Assembly: GCA_029856625.1 (NCBI GenBank)
Contig: JAHKLG010000061.1
Location: forward strand, 1 to 7,526
Direction: 5' to 3'
Source of the DNA: Candidatus Njordarchaeota archaeon
GTDB lineage: Archaea > Asgardarchaeota > Njordarchaeia > Njordarchaeales > Njordarchaeaceae
DNA: 7,526 bases
In this document: positions 1 through 6,424 of the stretch, one piece after another
Numbering within the stretch: position 1 is the stretch's first letter
Layout: every line of letters starts with the position of its first letter
The notes under the pieces: generated by a model
Told to the model about the DNA's origin: nothing
What the model saw: the letters and a program-made list of their open reading frames with translations, nothing else
Databases searched by the model: none
Position numbers and translations under genes: made by a program

Positions 1-3
1 AAT

Positions 4-116
4 GTAGAATAAAGAAAATCCTAAAAAGGAATTGAAAGTCTTGCGTTAGACCCATTTCAGCTAATACTGCATTAAACCGCTCGTAGAATAAAGAAAATCC
101 TAAAAAGGAATTGAAA
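4..116 (+). CRISPR. Trailing end of a CRISPR array: two repeats, one spacer
   Basis: Two identical 34-bp direct repeats lie at 4-37 and 83-116, beginning GTAGAATAAAG and ending GGAATTGAAA. They enclose a 45-bp spacer at 38-82. The bases flanking the repeats differ on both sides, which fixes the repeat length at 34. An ATTGAAA 3' end is typical of archaeal type I/III repeats, where it supplies the 5' handle of the crRNA, so the array is read on the + strand and its leader lies to the left of the window. No repeat follows at the expected spacing after 116, so this is the leader-distal end. The inner part can form only a 3-bp TCC/GGA stem, as in the poorly structured repeats of Crenarchaeota. 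No cas gene is present here. Only two copies are visible, so the array size is unknown. Confidence 0.9.
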
Positions 117-151
117 TACTGCAAAGTCTAATGTGTTCACTTGAATTTTTT

Positions 152-156
152 AGGTG
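152..156 (+). promoter_or_regulatory. Ribosome binding site that sets the start at 164
   Basis: AGGTG lies seven bases before the ATG at 164 and matches the archaeal GGAGGTGATC core. The earlier in-frame ATG at 131 has no such site, and its first residues would put a Cys/Phe-rich stretch ahead of a good signal sequence. This favours the start at 164. Confidence 0.5.
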
Positions 157-163
157 TCTTCAG

Positions 164-1468
164 ATGCGGAGAAAGGTCATCATAAGCCTGATACTAGCCA
201 CTATTCTCACAATAATGGCTGCGGCAGCCTACAAAAACCTAGCATCATCACAAACATGCAGAATGACCATAGTGGTGATGGATGAGGAAGGAAGAGCCGT
301 GAAGGGAGCCATAGTGACCGTATGGGCGTGGCATCCAGGGGAGGAGTCGGAGATAGTGGCGATGGGGGAGACGGATGAGAGGGGCGTGATTGAGGGGGAG
401 GTGGATTGGAGGGGCCTAATGAGGGGTTGGCTGGAGAGGGCTGGAAGGGGTATTAGAGAAAGGGTGGGGCTGATAATAAGCGTATACCACCCAACCCTGG
501 GGATAGTGGCGACGGAGACAATGCTGATAAGTGTTGGCGAGAAGAATCCTGGAGTGATAGGGAAGATCATAACCATAAGAACAAACATGACGGGGATTGG
601 GTCTAAGAAGGTATCGGAGCCGACCAGAGGGCTGGGAACCACAGCAATTAGGCATGAGGAAGAGATAGGGCCGAAGAGATTATCTCCAGTAATCGAGGAG
701 TGGGAGGAGTACAGGGGCAGAACAAACCTAGTATATGTCAAGACAGACCAAAACACAGAAGCGCTTCTAGATTATGGGTTACTGGCTGGTGAGGAGACCG
801 CGGTTAGACTTGTTATTGGCTATGATTTCAGCGATTACACGACTGTTGGTGGGGTTATCTACTCGATTACTCATAGTTCCTCGGCGAGTGTTCACCCCTC
901 TATTGGTTATTCTTCTGAGGTTTGGGTTTCTATGATTCTTACGACTAGATTTGAGGTCGTTGCTTACTACTGGCAGGATGAGGATGGAAATCTCGTCTTG
1001 ATGTATCGTGAGTTTAGGCTCTGGGCGTATGATCTCGATATCAATAGTCTCAAGGGCGTTAAGGGCGAGGAGCCGGCCTGGGGATCATTCTCCGAGAGGA
1101 CCCTCAAAGATGGTACTGGCAAAGGATTTTATCCAACTGAACGCGCTCTCGTAGTAGATAGACTGGACTTCTATATTAGTAATGTCGAGTTAATTGAGAT
1201 TCCTATCTCCGCAGTCTTCTACGCCATGATCGGGGATGTACTCGATGCTCTTGGATTCCCAGCGAGTCTCCTGCCGACGATGAAAATCGTTATTGACCAG
1301 AGCAAGTGGGCGGCGAGTTATTTCGTCTGCAGTATTTGGGGCCCTAATGGCTACGCTGTTGTTGCCTATGGTTATTATGTGTCTGTTCATGGCTTGTGCT
1401 TCATGGCTCTCCGCATTTATGCTTATCCGCCATCGCCTCCGGGTGGGGGCCAGAATATCCCCACATGA
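164..1468 (+). CDS. Secreted or membrane-anchored protein of unknown function with an N-terminal Ig-like/carboxypeptidase-regulatory-like domain
   Basis: I do not recognise the family. From the ATG at 164 the protein has 434 residues; an in-frame ATG at 131 would add 11. It begins MRRKVIISL followed by a hydrophobic stretch ending in Ala residues, which is a signal peptide or membrane anchor. Next comes a beta-rich segment of about 90 residues (MTIVVMDEEGRAVKGAIVTV and on) resembling carboxypeptidase-regulatory or bacterial Ig-like domains on surface proteins. A charged linker follows, then a Tyr/Trp/Ser-rich region of about 240 residues that looks beta-rich, ending in a Pro/Gly tail (PPSPPGGGQNIPT). 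No catalytic motif is visible. It probably acts outside the cell. Codon use changes abruptly near 700-810: Ile is ATA in 14 of 22 codons before, and in 0 of 16 after. The gene starts 47 bp after the last CRISPR repeat, leaving little room for its own promoter. Confidence 0.8.
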   Translation: MRRKVIISLILATILTIMAAAAYKNLASSQTCRMTIVVMDEEGRAVKGAIVTVWAWHPGEESEIVAMGETDERGVIEGEVDWRGLMRGWLERAGRGIRERVGLIISVYHPTLGIVATETMLISVGEKNPGVIGKIITIRTNMTGIGSKKVSEPTRGLGTTAIRHEEEIGPKRLSPVIEEWEEYRGRTNLVYVKTDQNTEALLDYGLLAGEETAVRLVIGYDFSDYTTVGGVIYSITHSSSASVHPSIGYSSEVWVSMILTTRFEVVAYYWQDEDGNLVLMYREFRLWAYDLDINSLKGVKGEEPAWGSFSERTLKDGTGKGFYPTERALVVDRLDFYISNVELIEIPISAVFYAMIGDVLDALGFPASLLPTMKIVIDQSKWAASYFVCSIWGPNGYAVVAYGYYVSVHGLCFMALRIYAYPPSPPGGGQNIPT

Positions 1469-1533
1469 CTATAGTATGTGCATTAGTTATTTTTATCCAA
1501 AATACTAACCAGACTCCTCTTCACTTTCATCGC

Positions 1534-1567
1534 TTCTAATTCCTCTTTTTGGATTTCTTTATTCTAC
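1534..1567 (-). repeat. Diverged CRISPR repeat copy in inverted orientation
   Basis: Read on the minus strand, this stretch begins GTAGAATAAAG, exactly as the CRISPR repeats at 4-37 and 83-116, and continues with a core differing from them by one substitution and two single-base indels up to GGAATT. The terminal handle reads AGAA instead of GAAA. Without gaps, 27 of 34 positions match. Such a match is far beyond chance and points to common origin. No second copy follows on either side at repeat-spacer distance, so it is a single relic, not an array. It could be a decayed end repeat of another or rearranged array, or an ectopic crRNA-like element. Confidence 0.75.
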
Positions 1568-1593
1568 CTCGAATTCTTGGACTCATCAAATAA

Positions 1594-1763
1594 GTTCTCT
1601 CAGAAATGGAAGCCGGTAATGAGGGCATCACGTTAGTAAGTGATAAACTCAAGAAAGTTAGTGAGGTATCGAGCAAGTGGTAGTCGCTGGAGTACGGGGT
1701 TTCGAAGGAGAGCTATTAAGTAAAATAGAGGAGCTAACTAAGAAACAGAACCTTTTCAAATGA
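1594..1763 (+). pseudogene. Probable frameshifted remnant of a small gene
   Basis: Two overlapping open frames read like one protein broken by a frameshift. The first frame opens after a stop at 1591, contains an ATG at 1606 (MEAGNEGITLVSDKLKKVSE) and stops at 1681. The second opens at 1665 in a different frame (GIEQVVVAGVRGFEGELLSK, then Lys/Glu-rich) and stops at 1761. The join falls at about 1665-1680 and needs a loss of one base or a gain of two. Both halves have amphipathic, Lys/Glu-rich composition typical of thermophile proteins, unlike the AT-rich spacer around them. There is no convincing ribosome binding site before 1606. I cannot assign a family, and chance open frames remain possible. 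Confidence 0.35.
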
Positions 1764-1905
1764 TGATTTATTTTTAGATTTTTAAGGGGAAGGATGGTTA
1801 AGTATTGGTCTGTATCATCTTTTCTTTATGAATAATTTTTGATTTCTCTCTAATTCTAGTGTTTCTTCTCTCTCAATGTTTATTGAGTAGGATGAATCTA
1901 GCGCT

Positions 1906-3186
1906 TTAGGTTCTTCTCTTTAGGACTATGTTGTGTATTTGGAAGGTTACTAATCCTATTAGTGCTATTGCTGATGATAAGTAAAATACGTATAGCATAG
2001 CTGTAATCTCAGCTGCTTCTATGGTATATCCTGCAAGAATTAACCTCTTTTTCCAGAGATCGGGCAATATTCCTGCTGTTAGGATTGGGACTACGCCAAA
2101 GCTTAGTGAGCGGGCCATGTTGTACTGACCCATGTATTTTCCACGAGCATTTTCCGGTACTATATCTGCTACATAAGAAAACGCTACTGTTATAGATAAT
2201 ACTCTTAACACACCAGCTACGATGCTGACGGGGATTAACCATATTAACTTTCTTGGTAGGGTGTAGAGTATTGGTGTTATTACTGCTAGTATGAATCCTA
2301 TCTGGAGCAGGGGTAAACGACCCTTGACATCAGATAGCTTTCCTATTATAGGATTAGTCACTAACTGGGTTATAGATGCTACATTACTTATAATACTCAT
2401 CTCGAAGCTTGTTGCTAATAAGGCTAATCTAAGGTAATAATTAAGTACTCTCCAGATAGATGCCGTGGCTATTGAAACAAACATGATAGCTACTAGGAAG
2501 AGATAAAAGATATGCTTGTTCTCAAAATCGCCCTTAATCTCTAATGTCCTAGGAGTAGGTCGCCTAGGAGTTCTTTTCTCCTCAATTGTTAGTAGAATAA
2601 CTAACGCGCTACTAAACATTATTGCTGAGGATAAGTAGAATAGGTATGGGAATCCAGCTGCTTTAGTTGGGTAATCATATAATAATCCTCCTAAGAAGAC
2701 ACCAATTATCCTACCAATAGCATCAACAGAGAATAAACCACCCACAACCGTTCCTCTGGTCTCCTCCACCGTTAAATCAGCAAGCAATGCGGACCAGGCA
2801 ACATTACTCATCGACCAGAAACTTTCAAGCAGAGTTAGCCCAATAATGAGTGTAAGAGCGTATAATTCTGGGGCTTGAATGAAGGTAACTCCAGAGAAAA
2901 TGCTCCAAACGGGGGGTGATAACAAGATATATGCAACACCAGCGATGCTCTCTCCAACGGCAATAAAGATTTTTCTAGTTCCCATCTTATCGCTCAATGG
3001 CCCCCATATAAGGGGTTGTGTGAGAGAATTAGCTAGCATGGGAAGAGCCATAACAAGCATGGACTCGGTGAAGCTCCTACGCAATACTTCGAGGAAGAAT
3101 AGGGTGAGGAAGGCGTAGAAGAGGCCCCGTCTAGTAGCAGCCATGAACTGGAAACTACTCATACCAATAAAGTTCTTTCTATCCAC
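1906..3186 (-). CDS. Major facilitator superfamily (MFS) transporter
   Basis: This is a 426-residue integral membrane protein with about 12 hydrophobic segments, the normal MFS size. MFS proteins are secondary transporters that move small solutes by uniport, symport or antiport; the substrate cannot be read here. MFS loop signatures occur in both halves: G62-PLSDKMGTRK in the loop after helix 2 and the equivalent G282-KLSDVKGR in the second half. D137-LTVEETRG and D341-IVPENARG also match each other, as do FYLSSAI at 183-189 and 401-407, showing the internal duplication of the fold. A Lys/Arg-rich loop (EEKRTPRRPTPR, about 202-213) separates the halves. The start is GTG, preceded by GGGGGCGAT (3190-3198). 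It lies 18 bp downstream of the DUF998-type gene on the same strand and is probably cotranscribed with it. A drug or metabolite exporter is possible but unproven. Confidence 0.9.
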   Translation of the reverse strand: MDRKNFIGMSSFQFMAATRRGLFYAFLTLFFLEVLRRSFTESMLVMALPMLANSLTQPLIWGPLSDKMGTRKIFIAVGESIAGVAYILLSPPVWSIFSGVTFIQAPELYALTLIIGLTLLESFWSMSNVAWSALLADLTVEETRGTVVGGLFSVDAIGRIIGVFLGGLLYDYPTKAAGFPYLFYLSSAIMFSSALVILLTIEEKRTPRRPTPRTLEIKGDFENKHIFYLFLVAIMFVSIATASIWRVLNYYLRLALLATSFEMSIISNVASITQLVTNPIIGKLSDVKGRLPLLQIGFILAVITPILYTLPRKLIWLIPVSIVAGVLRVLSITVAFSYVADIVPENARGKYMGQYNMARSLSFGVVPILTAGILPDLWKKRLILAGYTIEAAEITAMLYVFYLSSAIALIGLVTFQIHNIVLKRRT

Positions 3187-3189
3187 ATC

Positions 3190-3198
3190 ATCGCCCCC
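3190..3198 (-). promoter_or_regulatory. Ribosome binding site for the MFS gene
   Basis: Read on the minus strand, GGGGGCGAT resembles the archaeal GGAGGTGAT consensus and lies just before the GTG at 3186. It supports that start over the internal ATG eight codons later. Confidence 0.45.
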
Positions 3199-3204
3199 AA
3201 TAAG

Positions 3205-3780
3205 CTATTTCTTAAAGAACTTGTAGAGGGAGTAGGCTGCTATTGGAATAGAATTCGCTAAAGAACCAATAAGTTCTGGAATGGCTAATCCACGAATACC
3301 GAGTTCTCTCCATGGAATAAACCATATAGATAGGCCAAGGAGAGCTCCTAAGAGGAACAGCATTATAATGAACAGGGGTTCACGAGTTGCGAGAAAGTGA
3401 GGTATCATTAGGATAAAAGCTGGAGGGAATATTAGGAAGTAAAGAATAGCAAAGAGTGTGTGAATATGACCAAAATTTTCTGGAAATAGACCGACGAGGG
3501 ATAAACAAATAGCATCAAGAGTCAAGAAGATGCCAGCTAAGAAATTATACACGTCTTTACTATCCTTAATAAGATTAATGGAGAATATTAAATATAACAA
3601 ACCAGAAATGATCAGACCCCCATTAAATATCCACGCGGTATCTGGATATATTCCCAAATCACTTAAAGCATTATTATACCAAGAAAACCAAGGTGCTAAT
3701 GAAACAGAGACAAGAATACAAGAATACGCGAAAATAGGAAAGATTACACCCAGAATCCAATAAATACGCTTAAAAACCAC
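3205..3780 (-). CDS. DUF998-type integral membrane protein
   Basis: This 191-residue protein has about six hydrophobic segments, and its pattern matches the DUF998 family of membrane proteins of unknown function. Features usual in that family are N37-ALSDLG in the first loop, F52-NGGL at the start of the second helix, and G97-LFPEN followed by two His residues (H105, H107) and LFA. It has no evident enzymatic motif beyond these conserved loop residues. Length is normal for the family. The start is GTG, with a strong GAGGAGG site eight bases upstream and a TATA-like box further up. It is the first gene of a probable operon with the MFS transporter, 18 bp away, so it may work with or modulate that transporter; this is inference from context. 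The assignment rests on motif memory, not a search. Confidence 0.8.
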   Translation of the reverse strand: MVFKRIYWILGVIFPIFAYSCILVSVSLAPWFSWYNNALSDLGIYPDTAWIFNGGLIISGLLYLIFSINLIKDSKDVYNFLAGIFLTLDAICLSLVGLFPENFGHIHTLFAILYFLIFPPAFILMIPHFLATREPLFIIMLFLLGALLGLSIWFIPWRELGIRGLAIPELIGSLANSIPIAAYSLYKFFKK

Positions 3781-3788
3781 AAGATATT

Positions 3789-3795
3789 CCTCCTC
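3789..3795 (-). promoter_or_regulatory. Ribosome binding site for the DUF998-type gene
   Basis: GAGGAGG on the minus strand, eight bases before the GTG at 3780, is a strong Shine-Dalgarno match. It fixes the GTG as the start. Confidence 0.65.
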
Positions 3796-3824
3796 TTAAG
3801 TCCTAAAGAGTGATATGTGAAGAA

Positions 3825-3840
3825 TATATGTAAATTTTCT
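3825..3840 (-). promoter_or_regulatory. Probable promoter of the DUF998/MFS operon (BRE and TATA box)
   Basis: Read on the minus strand, AGAAAA (a BRE-like purine run) is followed by TTTACATATA, close to the archaeal TATA box. A transcription start about 25 bases downstream, near 3800-3805, would give a short leader that still contains the GAGGAGG site. No other motif was used. Confidence 0.4.
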
Positions 3841-3849
3841 ACATAGGTA

Positions 3850-3858
3850 TTAAAATAT
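3850..3858 (+). promoter_or_regulatory. Possible TATA box for the M1-like peptidase gene
   Basis: TTAAAATAT on the plus strand would place the transcription start near 3880, about 35 bases before the peptidase ATG. It lies back-to-back with the divergent DUF998 promoter, so the two promoters share about 35 bp and may influence each other. Confidence 0.3.
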
Positions 3859-3903
3859 CTCATTAAAACCTAATCAAATAGAGTAGCGGGTCAATCAATG
3901 CGT

Positions 3904-3908
3904 GAGGT
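3904..3908 (+). promoter_or_regulatory. Ribosome binding site for the M1-like peptidase
   Basis: GAGGT lies seven bases before the ATG at 3916. An upstream in-frame ATG at 3898 is followed by only four codons and a TAA that abuts the real start (MREVS, stop), so 3916 is the first usable start. Confidence 0.5.
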
Positions 3909-3915
3909 TAGCTAA

Positions 3916-5274
3916 ATGGCGGATGCTCAAGTTAGTAAATACATGCTTAAATTAGAGGTCATGCCCGAAAACGAAAAATTGTTTGGATTATGCAACTTAA
4001 GAATCCTGAGCAGGGGTGATCTAGGCGTCAAAACTGTGCCATTCTTGCTTAATAAAGGACTAAAAGTAATATCGGTCTCTGCACAGAATACAGAGCTATC
4101 ATTTAGTCAGGAATTAACTCGCTTTAGCGATATAAACGACTTGATCGTTAATTATGTTCATGTGGATTTGAGTCCACTCCCTCTATCCAACAATAGATTA
4201 GATCTCCAAATCGTATACGAGGGCAGAATTGAGCCTTATGCAAATGTTTTTAAATATGTTCAGGACAGGATTTCGGAGGAGTATTCTTTAATAAGACCGG
4301 ATGCGTTTTCTTATCCAGTGATAGGGGTTCCGGATTTCTCTAAATTGATTCACATGATTTTGTCTCAAACATTTGAATACGAGCTAGATATATCTGTTCC
4401 AACTCATTATGTTGTTGCTAATATTGGAGAACTGGTTAGCAGGGAAATTAAGGACGATATGATAATCTATAAGTATAGAAGCAAGTTACCTAGTTGGAGA
4501 ATTGATATAGCAATTGCTCGTTTCGAAACAGTATACGATGATGAAAAAGATATAAGGATATTTGCTCTGGGAGGCGATGTTAATCATGCGGAAAGATTGC
4601 TTTATGAAACTAAGAGAGTTCTCGATTTCTATATAAGGAATTTCGGAGAACCAATAAATTGGTGCGGATATACGATAATTGAGATACCTAGTGGCTGGGG
4701 GAGTCAAGCTGATGTTTGTGGAATGTTGCTGGATAAGCGATCTTTCGTGGATAAAGAAGCGATAGGAGGTCTTTATCATGAGATAGCTCACTTATGGACC
4801 ATTAAAACGAGGGAGAAAATCCCATCCAGATTCTTGGATGAAGCCTTCGCAAGTTATTTCCAGATCTTAGCTGAGAAAGAGCTCCTCGGCAAGAATCTGA
4901 ATGCGATGCTTGAGAGGGCGAGGAAGAGGTTTATCCAAATGTGTCAGAAAACACCTCTTCTAGCTGATGTACCAATAATTAAGTATGGGGAGTATAAAGT
5001 CACTGATGCAGTGTACTATATTGGTGTCTGGGTACTATACCTACTCAATAAGATTGTTGGAGAAGAATGCTTTAAGGAATTGATCAAACGATTTATAAGC
5101 GAGTATGCAAAAGAAGGGGCCACGATTGAAGATTTTATATCAACGTGCATTAGAACATGCGGTGAATACACAAAGAGATTCCTAAATGATTGGCTTCTCG
5201 AAACAAGAGGAGCAAAGCTACTAATTAGCGGAGAACCTGAAAGCAACATAGTACAATTATACATTAAAAGATGA
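3916..5274 (+). CDS. M1-like (gluzincin) zinc metallopeptidase, cytoplasmic
   Basis: This 452-residue protein has no signal peptide or membrane segment, so it should be cytoplasmic. The zinc site is H288-EIAH292, with the third ligand probably E309 in FLDEAFASYF, as in M1 aminopeptidases, which remove N-terminal residues from peptides. An N-terminal beta-rich half (about 1-205) fits the M1 saddle domain. Y367 in YYIGVWVLYLL aligns with the catalytic Tyr of the M1 YxKG motif. Two features are atypical. The second His and E309 are separated by 16 residues, not the usual 18. There is also no GAMEN exopeptidase motif: the corresponding place reads PSGWGSQADVCGM (259-271). The protein is shorter than classical M1 enzymes, ending soon after the catalytic domain, with no ARM-like C-terminal region. 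It is divergent from the DUF998/MFS operon and convergent with the GNAT gene. Peptidase activity is likely; aminopeptidase specificity is uncertain. Confidence 0.8.
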   Translation: MADAQVSKYMLKLEVMPENEKLFGLCNLRILSRGDLGVKTVPFLLNKGLKVISVSAQNTELSFSQELTRFSDINDLIVNYVHVDLSPLPLSNNRLDLQIVYEGRIEPYANVFKYVQDRISEEYSLIRPDAFSYPVIGVPDFSKLIHMILSQTFEYELDISVPTHYVVANIGELVSREIKDDMIIYKYRSKLPSWRIDIAIARFETVYDDEKDIRIFALGGDVNHAERLLYETKRVLDFYIRNFGEPINWCGYTIIEIPSGWGSQADVCGMLLDKRSFVDKEAIGGLYHEIAHLWTIKTREKIPSRFLDEAFASYFQILAEKELLGKNLNAMLERARKRFIQMCQKTPLLADVPIIKYGEYKVTDAVYYIGVWVLYLLNKIVGEECFKELIKRFISEYAKEGATIEDFISTCIRTCGEYTKRFLNDWLLETRGAKLLISGEPESNIVQLYIKR

Positions 5275-5341
5275 TAATGGATTCGATCGGAAAAGGTAGC
5301 GGTTTACCCTGAGTAAGCTTTAGAGGAAATGATGAGTAAGA

Positions 5342-6193
5342 TTAAACTTTGAGTTCCATTACAATTATCTTATCCTGCTCAAATATTGTCTGTTTAGGTA
5401 AGGTTGCTAGAGGCCTTAATTTCTCGGGGAAAACGAATTCTATTGTGGTTCTTTTCTCTAGTTTCTTAACGAAATGTAAGTAATTCGCTATAACTTGGAG
5501 ATCTTCTAGATTCTGTGCTTTTAACAGTGTTATTGCTTTATATCTAGTTTTCCCGGGAGTCGTTATTCCTAAGATATTCTCTCTACAACTAATAATCTCC
5601 AATTTTCTCTCACGTAATAACTGTTTTAGGATTTCTTTATCAAATTTAATCCATTTCCAATCAAGGCATAAGAGTCCCTGGCTTAATGAATATACATCTG
5701 TGCGTTGAATTAAATTCCAGACTTCCTCAATATCTTCGATAAGAAAGCATATAGTTTCAAGCTGTGGTGCCAATAGATTCCCAATTTTTGTCTCTAGACT
5801 CAACCATGTATCCACTTCATAAAAACCAAGCTTTTTAGCAAGGTTTATCGAGGGAGTATTCCAATGCATAATGGCTATTCTAAAAACTCTATATCCCTCA
5901 TTAATCAAGTTTTCTATAACATACTTGTTTAACCTATAAGCGATTCCTCTCCTTCTATATTCAGGATGAACTCTTAAACCTTCTAACCAAACACTGTTGT
6001 CAAGCAGAAAGGCTGCGTGGAGAATAGCTACGGGCTTACCATCCACCTCTGCAACATACAATCTTCCTCTTGGATCTCTTAACCAATCATTCCATACTTG
6101 TGGTATATAGTCCCCCCACTCCCACGTATTCCTCGTAAATGATATGACAAATTCTCTATCAGTATCCCTCGCAAGTCGGTATATCTCCCCCAT
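5342..6193 (-). CDS. GNAT-family N-acetyltransferase with extra C-terminal domain
   Basis: This is a 283-residue cytoplasmic protein. The first 130-140 residues form a GNAT domain, which transfers acetyl from acetyl-CoA to an amine. The acetyl-CoA pyrophosphate-binding motif A is L73-RVHPEYRRRGIA85, preceded by strand VAEVDGKPVAILHAAF, and motif B is N112-TPSINLAKKLGF124. The remaining 140 or so residues are an additional domain with no motif I recognise. They make the protein about twice the length of a single GNAT domain and may determine the substrate. The ATG at 6193 is preceded by GTGATC, which pairs with the 16S tail, and by a TATA-like stretch. It is transcribed alone, convergent with the peptidase gene and separated from it by 67 bp without a clear terminator. 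The acceptor (protein, amino acid or polyamine) cannot be inferred. Confidence 0.85.
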   Translation of the reverse strand: MGEIYRLARDTDREFVISFTRNTWEWGDYIPQVWNDWLRDPRGRLYVAEVDGKPVAILHAAFLLDNSVWLEGLRVHPEYRRRGIAYRLNKYVIENLINEGYRVFRIAIMHWNTPSINLAKKLGFYEVDTWLSLETKIGNLLAPQLETICFLIEDIEEVWNLIQRTDVYSLSQGLLCLDWKWIKFDKEILKQLLRERKLEIISCRENILGITTPGKTRYKAITLLKAQNLEDLQVIANYLHFVKKLEKRTTIEFVFPEKLRPLATLPKQTIFEQDKIIVMELKV

Positions 6194-6223
6194 ATTCGAT
6201 CACTAAAAATCGCTTCTCGTTCA

Positions 6224-6234
6224 CTAATAATATA
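6224..6234 (-). promoter_or_regulatory. Possible TATA box for the GNAT gene
   Basis: TATATTATTAG on the minus strand lies about 30 bases before the GNAT ATG. Transcription would start near 6203, leaving a very short leader with the GTGATC site. Confidence 0.35.
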
Positions 6235-6424
6235 TCAGAACTTATCCCTAACAACATTAAAGTTTTCTGACTAAATGCTAACGAGGCCTTATTCCCATAT
6301 TTTTTAGAACGTGGTTATTATGGTTTAGATCTACAAAAAATTATTGGAACTAAGCTAAGTATTTGTTTCCCTGATATGTAAACCTCTGTATGTTTCTAGA
6401 TTTCCTAATTGGGATCAAGACTTA

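Larger units (their letters stand above)
1469..1905. other. Intergenic region with decayed elements
   Basis: No intact gene is visible in this 437-bp stretch. A short T-rich run (ATTTTTAT, about 1489-1496) just after the stop of the secreted-protein gene could serve as an archaeal U-tract terminator. It is followed by the inverted, diverged CRISPR repeat (1534-1567) and a probable frameshifted gene remnant (1594-1763), listed separately. The 1764-1860 part is very T-rich. A perfect 6-bp inverted repeat with a 4-base loop (CTCAAT/ATTGAG, 1872-1887) sits 18 bp beyond the stop of the MFS gene. It lacks a following U-tract on that strand, so a terminator role is weak. Confidence 0.5.

Noticed and set aside
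63..123. Shared AATACTGCA in the CRISPR spacer and just after the last repeat
   Set aside because: Part of the match comes from the repeat itself; seven remaining bases are too few to indicate duplication.
229..756. 175-residue open frame on the minus strand inside the secreted-protein gene
   Set aside because: It is opposite the purine-rich half of the gene, where the codon bias suppresses stops on the other strand. Its Ser/Pro/Ile-rich composition is the complement of that bias, not a protein.
1760..1766. Single C-box-like ATGATGA in the intergenic region
   Set aside because: No CTGA D box occurs within a plausible distance.
3898..3915. Five-codon upstream frame (MREVS) abutting the peptidase start
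   Set aside because: It has no ribosome binding site of its own and is most simply explained by chance overlap with the peptidase ribosome binding site.
5271..5335. C/D-box-like motifs (ATGATAA, CTGA, ATGATGA) after the peptidase stop
   Set aside because: The spacing from the first C-like box to CTGA is too long for an archaeal C/D sRNA, and no final D box follows.
6271..6381. 36-codon open stretch upstream of vapB on the plus strand that reads like protein
   Set aside because: It has no start codon or ribosome binding site, and an open run of this length is expected by chance among six frames.
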